A stretch of 64,000 bases of DNA, from contig NZ_CP150290.1 in NCBI RefSeq assembly GCF_038051995.1, positions 4,702,001 through 4,766,000 on the forward strand. Reading direction: 5' to 3'. Both the position numbers and the translations under genes were made by a program. The notes below the pieces were generated by a model. It had not been told where the DNA came from. It worked only from the letters and a program-made list of their open reading frames with translations, and did not search any database. Positions 45,309 through 53,811 of the stretch are shown in pieces. This DNA comes from Paenibacillus sp. FSL H8-0537 (GTDB taxonomy: Bacteria; Bacillota; Bacilli; Paenibacillales; Paenibacillaceae). Positions within the stretch are counted from its first letter, which is position 1; every line of letters starts with the position of its first letter.

Positions 45309-47375
45309 CTAAAACAAGTAATACCGCTGTGCCATCGGCAGCTCGCTTAGCGGCTCACATATCGCCTGCTCGCCATCTACGAGTACCTCATACGTATCTG
45401 GGTTAACGGTAATTTCCGGCGTTAAATCATTCAACAGCATGTCACGCTTGCCGATGTTTCGGCAGCCCGATACCGGCAGTACCTGCTTTGCAAGGCCCAG
45501 CTGCTGCTTAATGCCAGCATCGGCAGCAGCCTTCGATACGAAGGTAATACAGCTGCTGTATTTGGCCTTCCCATGCGCTCCGAACATGAGCCGACCGATT
45601 TTTGGTTCCGGTGTTGGAATCGAAGCATTAGGATCGCCCATGATCGCGAAAGCAGGCATGCCGCCCTTCAGCACCATTTCCGGCTTCGTCCCGAAAAATT
45701 CCGGCTTCCACAAGACGAGATCCGCCCATTTCCCCGCCTCGACCGAGCCTACATATTTCGAAATGCCATGGGCAACGGCAGGATTTATCGTATATTTAGC
45801 TACAAAACGCTTTACCCTGCTGTTGTCGTTAGCACTCACCTCTCCGGCTTTGCCATCCGCAACAGCCTCGACATCCGTGCCAGCCCCGCCATCTCCAGCC
45901 AATGGACCGCGCTGGCGCTTCATTTTATCGGCTGTCTGCCACGTACGGGAAATGACCTCTCCCACTCGGCCCATCGCCTGCGAATCGGAGCTAATAATGC
46001 TAAGCGCTCCTAAATCATGCAAAATATCTTCAGCGGCAATCGTTTCAGGGCGTATGCGAGAGTCAGCAAAAGCGACATCCTCGGGAATGTTGCGATCGAG
46101 GTGATGGCAAACCATCAGCATATCCAAATGCTCTTCTATCGTATTAATCGTAAAAGGCTTTGTAGGGTTCGTCGAAGATGGAATGACGTTCGGATGGCCT
46201 GCGAGCGTAATAATATCCGGCGCATGGCCGCCACCCGCCCCTTCGGTATGGTACGTATGAATCGTCCGTCCGTTAATGGCTTTAATCGTCTCTTCCACAA
46301 AACCCGCTTCATTCAGCGTATCGGTATGAATCGCTACCTGGATGTCCATTTCATCCGCGACTGTGAGTGCCGCGTCGATAACAGCTGGCGTTGAGCCCCA
46401 ATCCTCATGAATTTTAAGACCAATCGCCCCCGCAGCTACTTGCTCGCGCAGCGTATCCAGACCGGATGAGTTGCCTTTGCCGAGAAAACCAATATTCATC
46501 GGGTATTCCTCAGCCGCCTCCAGCATGCGGTGGATATGCCAGCTGCCCGGCGTACAGGTCGTTGCTTTCGTCCCCTCGGCCGGCCCCGTTCCTCCGCCAA
46601 TCATCGTCGTCACGCCTGAAGACAGCGCCGTCTCTATTTGCTGAGGGCAAATAAAATGAATATGCGTATCAATGCCGCCTGCAGTGATGAGCTTCCCTTC
46701 CCCCGCAATAACCTCTGTCGAAGCGCCAACGATGAGTTCAGGATGAACGCCGTCCATCGTGTCCGGATTGCCCGCCTTGCCAATGGCAACGATTTTCCCA
46801 TTTTTGATGCCAATATCACCCTTTACAATCCCGGTGTAATCAATAATAACGGCATTGGTAATGACCGTATCGAGCACATTCTCATCCCGTGTACGAAATG
46901 CGGACTGTCCCATCCCGTCGCGCAGCACCTTGCCTCCGCCGAACTTGCATTCATCGCCATAATGGGCATAATCGCGTTCAATCTCTATAAACAGTTCTGT
47001 ATCTGCAAGCCTAACCCGGTCGCCTATCGTCGGCCCAAACATGCTGACATAGGCTTCTCTAGAGATTGGCAAGCCTACCTGTTTATCCTCTCCTTCCGTG
47101 CTGAGCGGCGCAGCCCCCCCGCCATAAGCTACGAGCTGTATCAGCTTCTCCTCGCCCGGCTCGAAGCGCACAGCCGTGCCTGATGGAATATTGAGGCGAA
47201 AGCCTTCTGCTGCCGCACGGTCAAAATCCAGCTTCGGATTCACCTGTGCAAAAGGAAAATGCGACCCGACCTGAATCGGACGATCCCCGCGGTTCATAAC
47301 TAATATGTCTCTTACGATGCGACCTGTATTTTGCCATACCATATCCTGCTTTGGAACCACCTCACCGGGAATCAT
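45309..47375 (-). CDS. ureC: Urease beta-alpha fusion (UreB-UreC in one reading frame)
   Basis: A 688-residue frame. Residues 1-about 91 are the urease beta subunit ([19 protein letters not shown]..., [13 protein letters not shown]). A linker ([12 protein letters not shown]) follows and from about 104 the catalytic alpha subunit. Active-site residues are intact: HIHF, the carbamylated Lys at 321 (GLKIHED; offset 104 from the usual 217), [18 protein letters not shown], the flap CHHL and SDSQAMGR. Beta and alpha are normally separate genes in bacteria. An AAGGAGAGG at 47087-47095 and a TTG at 47070-47072 before ISREAY leave open internal initiation of a separate alpha chain. It overlaps ureA by 4 nt. 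Confidence 0.9.
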   Translation of the reverse strand: MIPGEVVPKQDMVWQNTGRIVRDILVMNRGDRPIQVGSHFPFAQVNPKLDFDRAAAEGFRLNIPSGTAVRFEPGEEKLIQLVAYGGGAAPLSTEGEDKQVGLPISREAYVSMFGPTIGDRVRLADTELFIEIERDYAHYGDECKFGGGKVLRDGMGQSAFRTRDENVLDTVITNAVIIDYTGIVKGDIGIKNGKIVAIGKAGNPDTMDGVHPELIVGASTEVIAGEGKLITAGGIDTHIHFICPQQIETALSSGVTTMIGGGTGPAEGTKATTCTPGSWHIHRMLEAAEEYPMNIGFLGKGNSSGLDTLREQVAAGAIGLKIHEDWGSTPAVIDAALTVADEMDIQVAIHTDTLNEAGFVEETIKAINGRTIHTYHTEGAGGGHAPDIITLAGHPNVIPSSTNPTKPFTINTIEEHLDMLMVCHHLDRNIPEDVAFADSRIRPETIAAEDILHDLGALSIISSDSQAMGRVGEVISRTWQTADKMKRQRGPLAGDGGAGTDVEAVADGKAGEVSANDNSRVKRFVAKYTINPAVAHGISKYVGSVEAGKWADLVLWKPEFFGTKPEMVLKGGMPAFAIMGDPNASIPTPEPKIGRLMFGAHGKAKYSSCITFVSKAAADAGIKQQLGLAKQVLPVSGCRNIGKRDMLLNDLTPEITVNPDTYEVLVDGEQAICEPLSELPMAQRYYLF

Positions 47376-47698
47376 GCTTGACTCTCCTTCCTTCGCGGAA
47401 CGATTGGATCATGAATCGTTACCAGCTTCGTTCCATCCGGAAAGGTAGCCTCAACCTGTACCTCATGAATCATCGACGAGATGCCCTCCATGACTTCATC
47501 TTCAGCAAGAATGGTGCGGCCGTAACTCATGAGCTCAGCTACCGTCTTCCCATCCCTTGCGCCTTCCATAATTTCATAAGTAATAATGGCAACGGCTTCG
47601 GGATAATTAAGACGCAGGCCGCGAGCCTGCCTTCTCCGTGCCAAATCAGCCGCCAAAACGATAAACAGCTTTTCCTTCTCTCTCTCCAGCAAATACAT
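47372..47698 (-). CDS. ureA: Urease gamma subunit
   Basis: A 108-residue UreA, slightly longer than the usual 100. Typical segments are [73 protein letters not shown]. The ATG has AGGGAG upstream. It is first in the operon, and its stop overlaps the start of the fused beta-alpha gene (ATGA). A GlnR/TnrA-like box lies about 57-73 nt before its start, so nitrogen limitation probably drives expression. Confidence 0.95.
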   Translation of the reverse strand: MYLLEREKEKLFIVLAADLARRRQARGLRLNYPEAVAIITYEIMEGARDGKTVAELMSYGRTILAEDEVMEGISSMIHEVQVEATFPDGTKLVTIHDPIVPRRKESQA

Positions 47699-47754
47699 AG
47701 CTACACTCCCTTTATAGCGTCATCTTCGTCATGTTGTATAAACTACAAGTTACT

Positions 47755-47771
47755 TGTCATATATACTAACA
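47755..47771 (-). promoter_or_regulatory. GlnR/TnrA-like box upstream of ureA
   Basis: TGTCATATATACTAACA agrees with TGTNANAWWWTMTNACA except at one position, and the reverse complement also has only one mismatch. In Bacillus the urease promoter is controlled by TnrA and GlnR. A 13-bp dyad (ACAAGTTACTTGT, 47745-47757) overlaps its edge. Confidence 0.6.
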
Positions 47772-47841
47772 TGAAAATCCTTATTTTTGGATATTTTGAA
47801 TAAAAAAATAAATATTGCGTCCGAACGCCAGCCAGCCTCAT

Positions 47842-47896
47842 AAAAAAAAGCCTCCAGCCCCACGAAATCCGTGGTTCTGAAAGCTGGGCAAAGGCG
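47842..47896 (-). terminator. Terminator after the TetR gene
   Basis: On the minus strand CGCCTTTGCCCAGC folds with GCTGGAGGC, enclosing a CCACGGATTTCGTGG hairpin, followed by TTTTTTT. It separates tetR from the urease operon. Confidence 0.75.
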
Positions 47897-47931
47897 CTTC
47901 TTCCCTATCCTTCTACCTGTTTTCATATCGG

Positions 47932-48516
47932 TTATGAATCTAGCAAACTTAATATCATATTCATGCTATTGTCAACAAAAGAACGATCTGGGCGAGCTTT
48001 CATCAAAACCGTAAGTCCAATTAACGACACGACCAGCGTCTGCGCCAAAACCTTAGCGTTGATATTGCGATTAAGCTCGCCCGTGCTAATGCCGCGTTCA
48101 ATCGTCTCCTCAAAAATAACCGAAAGGTACATCTGATGCTCTCTCGTCAAAATTTCAAATTTCTCATCGTGAGGGGACAGCTCCACCATCGTATTGATGC
48201 AAAAGCACCCCAACTTTAAGCCTTCCCGGTATTCTATATCCAGCTTTTGCTCAAAAAAATCACGAAACGCTGCTTTAACCGAAGTCTTCTTCTGCAGGCT
48301 CGCACGTACTTGAGCAGCATGTTCTCTTGTATATTTTCGCAGCGCAGCTTCAAACAGCGATTTCTTATCCCCAAAGGCCGCATAAATGCTTGGACGCTGA
48401 ACGCCCATCGCCGCGGTCAAGTCACTTAAGGAAGTCGCTTCAAAGCCCTTCTCCCAAAAAATCCGCAGTGCTGCATCCAATGCCTGCTCCTCATTAAATT
48501 CGCGTAAACGAGCCAT
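47932..48516 (-). CDS. TetR/AcrR family transcriptional repressor
   Basis: A 194-residue TetR protein. The HTH is at about residues 6-50 (EQALDAALRIFWEKGFEATSLSDLTAAMGVQRPSIYAAFGDKKSLFEAAL), followed by a helical ligand domain with a DFFEQKLDIEY...CFCINTMVEL stretch resembling the YxaF/TetR_C group. The start is ATG 48516 with GGAGG 5 nt upstream; an upstream TTG overlaps that site. It is divergent from an MFS exporter, and the intergenic palindrome at 48642-48663 is its probable operator. Confidence 0.9.
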   Translation of the reverse strand: MARLREFNEEQALDAALRIFWEKGFEATSLSDLTAAMGVQRPSIYAAFGDKKSLFEAALRKYTREHAAQVRASLQKKTSVKAAFRDFFEQKLDIEYREGLKLGCFCINTMVELSPHDEKFEILTREHQMYLSVIFEETIERGISTGELNRNINAKVLAQTLVVSLIGLTVLMKARPDRSFVDNSMNMILSLLDS

Positions 48517-48599
48517 AGAAACCTCCAATTAAACAACGATCAGTATACTATTATATTAAAATCTAATAGGAGAATTGTCAACGTAAAATCAATTAAACC

Positions 48600-48629
48600 T
48601 TGACAATATTCCACCTTTAATTTTATAGT
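48600..48629 (+). promoter_or_regulatory. Promoter of the MFS exporter gene
   Basis: TTGACA (48600-48605), an 18-bp spacer and TATAGT (48624-48629). The TetR-type palindrome begins 13 bp downstream, over the expected start of transcription. On the other strand TTGACA followed 17 bp later by TAATAT (about 48550-48582) is a likely tetR promoter. Confidence 0.65.
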
Positions 48630-48641
48630 AATCAAGCATAA

Positions 48642-48663
48642 TTATGTACTGTTCAGTACATAA
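48642..48663. promoter_or_regulatory. TetR-type palindromic operator
   Basis: TTATGTACTG (48642-48651) and CAGTACATAA (48654-48663) form a perfect dyad with a 2-bp spacer. It is placed just after the MFS promoter, where a bound repressor would block initiation. Confidence 0.75.
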
Positions 48664-48691
48664 AAACACATTCATAAAGGAGTTATTTTTG

Positions 48692-49936
48692 ATGCTGAAA
48701 AAAGAATCACCATTTGCGGATCACGCCGCCACAACCGTACTAGCTCAAGCAAACGACAACCCTGCCCCGGCTTTATCGCGAAAAACAGCTCTACTATTCG
48801 CTTTCGCCTGCGGACTTGCCGTAGCAAATATTTATTTTGCCCAGCCCTTGCTGGACACTATTTCGGGCGAGTTTGGCATTGCTGCCTCTTCAATAGGTGC
48901 GGTCATTACCGTTACCCAAATTTGCTATGCGCTTGGCTTGCTATTGCTTGTGCCGCTTGGCGATTTCTTGAATCGCCGCACACTTGTTGCCTCGCAAATG
49001 CTATTATCCGTCATCGCCTTACTTGTCGTCGGCTTCTCCACAAACTCAGCTGTTCTGTTTGCAGGCATTGCCGTCGTCGGACTGCTTGCTGTTGTCACCC
49101 AAACCTTGGTCGCTTTCGCAGCCGCGCTAGCTTCACCTTCTGAACGCGGACAAATCGTTGGAGTCGTTACGAGCGGCATCGTGATGGGTATATTGCTGGC
49201 TCGCACCTTTGCTGGAATTTTGACAGACATCGCTGGCTGGCGCTCTGTTTATTTAGCTTCTGCAGCCCTTACTCTCCTGATGGCCGTCACGCTGTACCGC
49301 ATATTGCCACGCGATGACCGGCAGCGTGACAGCCTATCGTACTGGCAGCTGCTGCGCTCTGTACTCACCTTATTTGCCGAAGAACGGGTGCTTCGGGTCC
49401 GTGCTGTGCTCGCGCTGCTCATTTTTGCCGCCTTCAGCATATTGTGGACGTCTTTGGTACTGCCGCTTAGCGCTCAGCCCTTCTCGCTTTCGCACACTGC
49501 TATTGGCGCCTTCGGTCTAGCCGGCGCAGCCGGAGCTTTAGCAGCAGCGAGAGCAGGACGGCTTGCTGACCGCGGCTTTGGCCAACGAACAACAGGCATC
49601 GCGCTTGTCCTGCTGCTTATTTCCTGGTTGGCCATTCGTTATGCCGACCAATCCCTTTTCCCATTAATAATAGGTATTATCTTGCTCGATTTAGCCGTAC
49701 AGGCCGTACATGTCACCAATCAGAGCATGATCCTCAGCGTTCGACCGGAGGCGCGAAGCAGACTAACCGCTGGTTATATGGTGTTTTATTCCATTGGAAG
49801 CGCAGCTGGTTCGATTGCTTCTACCAGCATTTACGCTTATGCAGGCTGGAGCGGCGTATGCTGGCTAGGAGCAGGCGTTAGCGCCATAGCACTTCTATTT
49901 TGGGCGGCAACCCGCTTGCCGAAAGTAGCTTCCTAG
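48692..49936 (+). CDS. MFS efflux transporter
   Basis: A 414-residue protein with 12 hydrophobic segments after a soluble N-terminus of about 35 residues. MFS motifs are seen in the loop 2-3 (PLGDFLNRRTLV) and in the later repeat (AGRLADRGFGQRTTG). The early FACGLAVANIYFAQPLLDTIS segment is typical of the YgaY/drug-efflux-like group. The start is ATG 48692 with AAAGGAG upstream; the frame opens 48 nt earlier, within the operator. It is divergent from and probably repressed by the adjacent TetR protein. The substrate is unknown. Confidence 0.85.
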   Translation: MLKKESPFADHAATTVLAQANDNPAPALSRKTALLFAFACGLAVANIYFAQPLLDTISGEFGIAASSIGAVITVTQICYALGLLLLVPLGDFLNRRTLVASQMLLSVIALLVVGFSTNSAVLFAGIAVVGLLAVVTQTLVAFAAALASPSERGQIVGVVTSGIVMGILLARTFAGILTDIAGWRSVYLASAALTLLMAVTLYRILPRDDRQRDSLSYWQLLRSVLTLFAEERVLRVRAVLALLIFAAFSILWTSLVLPLSAQPFSLSHTAIGAFGLAGAAGALAAARAGRLADRGFGQRTTGIALVLLLISWLAIRYADQSLFPLIIGIILLDLAVQAVHVTNQSMILSVRPEARSRLTAGYMVFYSIGSAAGSIASTSIYAYAGWSGVCWLGAGVSAIALLFWAATRLPKVAS

Positions 49937-50357
49937 CTCTCCATTTTTCCACGGTGCATCCGCCAATTGTATTGGGGTTTCCATTGCTTTAGGCCCTTAT
50001 CCCCTTAGCTCAGAAAAAAATATCGGCTCACCATTTGACACAAAGTTTCTGAGCTAAGGGGATAACTTAGCAAAGCGCAAAAAACAGCATCAGCGTTTTG
50101 CATTAATGAACGATACAATTGCGGCGGAAAGGCGCAAAACAATATGAATTGTCAGCACTAGTCGCGATGAAACCTTTAATGCAAATTCAGTTGTTCCAAA
50201 CCATCTGTTTAAATACATAGGAAAAGCTTATGCGAACAAGCTAGTAATTCCCCAGGAAATAAATGAGCATATAACGGCTACTGTAACAAGCTTGCGAATG
50301 CTTTTAGCTAGCCATTTTTATTTAGCGTTCAATTGGCTATTACTAAATACCGCTCAT
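49937..50357. other. Intergenic region with a 20-bp perfect inverted repeat
   Basis: No gene is convincing. TTATCCCCTTAGCTCAGAAA (49997-50016) pairs exactly with 50046-50065 across a 29-nt spacer. It could be a large-loop terminator between the convergent MFS and leucine dehydrogenase genes, or the ends of a small repeat element. The remainder (50066-50357) shows no pattern I can name. Confidence 0.5.
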
Positions 50358-51401
50358 TTATACCCGATGTTTATTTATCCGCATCTCCGCCAGTCGATCC
50401 GCTGCACGGAAAGAAGGAATTTGCTGCTCTTTCGATAGTTCAAAAATACGCTGGAGCTGGCTGTAAATTCCCTCTACCTTGCTGAGCACTCGCTCCCTGT
50501 TATAGCCATATAATTCGTCAGCGACATTCATTAAGCCGCCGGAGTTGACGACGTAGTCTGGAGCATATAATATGCCTTGAGCCGCGAGCTGATCTCCATG
50601 CTTTTCTTCCTTTAGCTGATTATTGGCAGCACCCGCAACCACTTTCGCCTTAAGCAGCGGAAGGGTATCATCATTAATTATTCCCCCCATCGCGCATGGG
50701 GCAAAAATATCGCATTCGACGCCATAAATATTATCCACGCCGACCGCTTTTGCCCCAAACTCAAGCACTGCACGCTCTGCATTTGCTTGCACGACATCAG
50801 TCACAATCAGCTTAGCACCCGCTTCATGCAAATAGCGGCATAAATGATAGGCAACACTGCCTACACCCTGTACCGCAATCGTTTTCCCCAACAGATCAGT
50901 TGACCCGAAAACCTCAAGGGCAGCGGCTCTGATGCTGTGAAATACACCGAGTGCTGTAAATGGCGAAGGATTGCCCCCACTTCCAAATTCTGGAGATACT
51001 CCTGTAACGAACTTCGTCTTCTGACGAATAAAATCCATATCCGCCACAGTCGTCCCTACATCCTCCGCCGTGATGTATCGGCCGTTCAATGTTCCAATGA
51101 ATCGTCCAAACGCATGAAACAGCTCCTCGCTTTTATCCGTCATGGGGTTGCCGATAATGACCGCCTTGCCCCCACCCAGATTAAGCCCTGCTACGGACGA
51201 TTTATAGGTCATGCCTCGCGCAAGCCGGACGACATCGTGGACGGCGGCCTCCTCCGTTGCATAGGGATACATGCGAGTACCGCCAAGCGCCGGTCCAAGT
51301 GTCGTATCATGAATAGCGATAATTGCCCTTAAGCCCGATTTGTGATCATAACAAAAAACGAGCTGCTCCACATCATATTGCTCCAACCGCTCAAAATACA
51401 A
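50358..51401 (-). CDS. Leucine (branched-chain amino acid) dehydrogenase
   Basis: A 347-residue Glu/Leu/Phe/Val dehydrogenase that reversibly deaminates branched-chain amino acids with NAD. The catalytic region is GPALGGTRM, with K67 (GMTYKSS) and K79 ([10 protein letters not shown]) in the positions known from Bacillus leucine dehydrogenase; the NAD fold follows ([30 protein letters not shown]). The start is placed at TTG 51401, 7 nt after AGGAG, which aligns the N-terminus with the family; upstream GTG codons are alternatives. It stands alone. Products feed branched-chain fatty-acid synthesis. Confidence 0.88.
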   Translation of the reverse strand: MYFERLEQYDVEQLVFCYDHKSGLRAIIAIHDTTLGPALGGTRMYPYATEEAAVHDVVRLARGMTYKSSVAGLNLGGGKAVIIGNPMTDKSEELFHAFGRFIGTLNGRYITAEDVGTTVADMDFIRQKTKFVTGVSPEFGSGGNPSPFTALGVFHSIRAAALEVFGSTDLLGKTIAVQGVGSVAYHLCRYLHEAGAKLIVTDVVQANAERAVLEFGAKAVGVDNIYGVECDIFAPCAMGGIINDDTLPLLKAKVVAGAANNQLKEEKHGDQLAAQGILYAPDYVVNSGGLMNVADELYGYNRERVLSKVEGIYSQLQRIFELSKEQQIPSFRAADRLAEMRINKHRV

Positions 51402-51801
51402 AACACCCACTCCTATCTCCACGGAAATATGCCGGATTAGACTACATCATCTCTCTCTATTTAATCTATTCTTCAAAGCTATGAAGTGACTCATTCGCTT
51501 GCCTAACCAATCATAATAAGTTTTACTAGAAATGTTGCCTTTAACTTCAACATGTTGCTACGAACATTTATGACTAATAATCGTTACGATGCCGCTATAA
51601 CCTAGCGACAGCATATTCATACGATCACATTAGTTTTCGCAAGATCGTAGAGCTACCCCATCTCAACTTGGGTGATTCCTGGGATTCGATGAAGGTTAAT
51701 TTAGCCGGCCATTTAAGCGAAGCATATTAACAGTAGATACATTTTGTTATAAAATAGGATACAACTGTTCTTTTCACATTTCTCACACAAGGAGTGTACG
51801 T
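51402..51801 (+). promoter_or_regulatory. Intergenic region with the candidate promoter of the MTase-like/ATPase/HNH operon
   Basis: AT-rich divergent spacer. TTAACA (51727-51732), a 17-bp spacer and TAAAAT (51750-51755) make a plausible sigma-A promoter about 45 nt before the ATG at 51802. AAGGAG lies near 51790. No dedicated regulator gene or obvious operator is present. Confidence 0.4.
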
Positions 51802-53811
51802 ATGCTATCGGATGAACTAAAAAAAGAAGCACAGCGCCTTTGCAGACTTTTCACCAAACGCGGTTTCAAGACAGATGCCGCTCTCGATCATATCGCTTTT
51901 TTATTTTTCCTACATAGTCTTGATGTTATGAGTCTTTATGCAGAACTCGAGGATGAAACTTACCCAATTAATTGGCCTAAGAATTCCCCGTTGCGCTGGA
52001 GTTCATTAACACAGTTAGAGGGCAATAGCATCGTTGAGCAAATCAATGATCGGGTTTTACCCTCTCTTAAAAATGTAAGAGCAATAACTAGCAGCGATTC
52101 GTTAACAACAGCAATGGGCACTTTCCGTTATTTTCAGGCACCTCCTTCGCTGGCTAAACTGGCATTTAATCAGATTGAAAAACTTGAGAAGCTTTTGGTA
52201 AGTATGTTCAATGAAAACACGCATTCAAATATATTTGTATCAGCACAGATACCTTCGCATTTATTAAGAGGAGAACTGTTTAATTATATTGTGCAGCAGC
52301 TTGATGATAATAATGAGCAATATACTGCCCTTCCACGCAGCATGACTCTCTCCATTATTGAAATGCTGCAACCGGAGCCTGAAAATCAAATCCTTAACCT
52401 CTGCTGCGGTAACGGTAATTTTCTCGCAGACGCTTACGTCTATATAAATAATCATACCAATAATTATCCTAATTCGGATTCGGATGGAATTGTATTTACA
52501 GGATATGATTTAGATAGCTTACGGGTGAGAATTGCCAATGTACATCTCATGCAATTTGGACTATACGGTGATAGCCTCAGCCTCTTCAATTTATGCCATT
52601 TTGAAATTTTCCAAGATGATATATTGTCCGAGCAATTCAAGGATCGTTTCCCATATAAACAGAAATTCCCAATAATTATAGCCCATTTACCAATTCAGCA
52701 TAAAATTAATACTGCGACTTTATCTAATTCTTTCGAAAACTATAATAACTCTACAGTTATGTTTATAAATCGTGTTATCTCATTGCTCGCCGATAACGGA
52801 CGCGCCGCCGTTATCGTACCTAATTCCTTCCTTTTTTCAAACGATTCTGAATCCGTTGCTTGTCGTAAAGAGCTTATCACCAAACTGATTCTAGAGGCCG
52901 TCGTGTCATTGCCTTCCGAAAATGATATAATGCCGAAATCTTCTCTTCTATTGCTACATAAACCTAGAAAAAACAGCGCTTCGCCACAAATCAATAAAAG
53001 AACCTTATTCTATCAAATTGATCAATACAATAAACATAAAAATCTCGTCATTCAATGGAAAAAAAGAAACCACTTCTGGAAAAGCTGGTCGATGCTTCTG
53101 GACAAAGAACGGCAGATATCTGATGATTACAGCTTACAAATTCCAACAAAGTGGCAACATCGTGCCTTCTGGTTCGCTTCCTATGATCAATTACAAAAAC
53201 AAAACTATTCATTAAGACCAGAAACATATAAACCTTTTTTAAAATCTGGTCCTGATGCTACAGCATCTACACAAATTAAGGAATTGAAACAGGAAATTTT
53301 GCAACAAATAAAAATGAATGGAACGTGGCGAACACAAGATAAGGTTCACACACGACTTCGCTCCATACTGACCCATACAGCTTTAATAGAGCTTTTGTCT
53401 GATGGAACTATCTTTTTATCACTTGAAGGCTTGAATGAATCAGCATATCGTTTGAGTGAAAATACCGAGCCTTATCCACTTGATACTGTGTTGAAGATGA
53501 AAATCAAAAAGGAGCTTTCAGAGGAGCAGTACCAATTGTATAAAAATTATAGAGACAGGGTTCCACCACAAGCTATTCATATCGCCGCTAAGCAGCAAAC
53601 TGAGTCTTTGCTGTCGGATACCACTAATTCAGATAAAAAGATCGATGTACAGTTAGCAAAACAAACCGTGGAGCTTCTGCTGGCATTCGGTCTAATCCAG
53701 CGACTAAATGCATCGACTTCCCATTCCAAGACTGTCTGGTATGACAGCATCGCGACCGACTCCTATTCAATTGAACTTTATCAAATCCCAAGAAGGAGCA
53801 AGCATACATGA
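51802..53811 (+). CDS. HsdM-like N6-adenine methyltransferase homologue, probably catalytically dead
   Basis: A 669-residue protein with the HsdM layout: an N-terminal helical domain (LFTKRGFKTDAALDHIAFLFFLHSLD, about 1-150), a SAM-binding Rossmann core (about 170-390) and a C-terminal region of unknown fold (about 430-669). Motif I survives as NLCCGNGNFLADA (about 199-210) and the next strand as GYDLDSLRVRIANVHLMQFG. At the place of catalytic NPPF the sequence is AHLPI (A294-I298), so the catalytic Asn is gone, while flanking GRAAVIVPNSFLF and LEAVVSLP are kept. It starts a tightly coupled operon with an ATPase and an HNH protein. Likely a structural or sensing subunit rather than a modification enzyme. 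Confidence 0.75.
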   Translation: MLSDELKKEAQRLCRLFTKRGFKTDAALDHIAFLFFLHSLDVMSLYAELEDETYPINWPKNSPLRWSSLTQLEGNSIVEQINDRVLPSLKNVRAITSSDSLTTAMGTFRYFQAPPSLAKLAFNQIEKLEKLLVSMFNENTHSNIFVSAQIPSHLLRGELFNYIVQQLDDNNEQYTALPRSMTLSIIEMLQPEPENQILNLCCGNGNFLADAYVYINNHTNNYPNSDSDGIVFTGYDLDSLRVRIANVHLMQFGLYGDSLSLFNLCHFEIFQDDILSEQFKDRFPYKQKFPIIIAHLPIQHKINTATLSNSFENYNNSTVMFINRVISLLADNGRAAVIVPNSFLFSNDSESVACRKELITKLILEAVVSLPSENDIMPKSSLLLLHKPRKNSASPQINKRTLFYQIDQYNKHKNLVIQWKKRNHFWKSWSMLLDKERQISDDYSLQIPTKWQHRAFWFASYDQLQKQNYSLRPETYKPFLKSGPDATASTQIKELKQEILQQIKMNGTWRTQDKVHTRLRSILTHTALIELLSDGTIFLSLEGLNESAYRLSENTEPYPLDTVLKMKIKKELSEEQYQLYKNYRDRVPPQAIHIAAKQQTESLLSDTTNSDKKIDVQLAKQTVELLLAFGLIQRLNASTSHSKTVWYDSIATDSYSIELYQIPRRSKHT

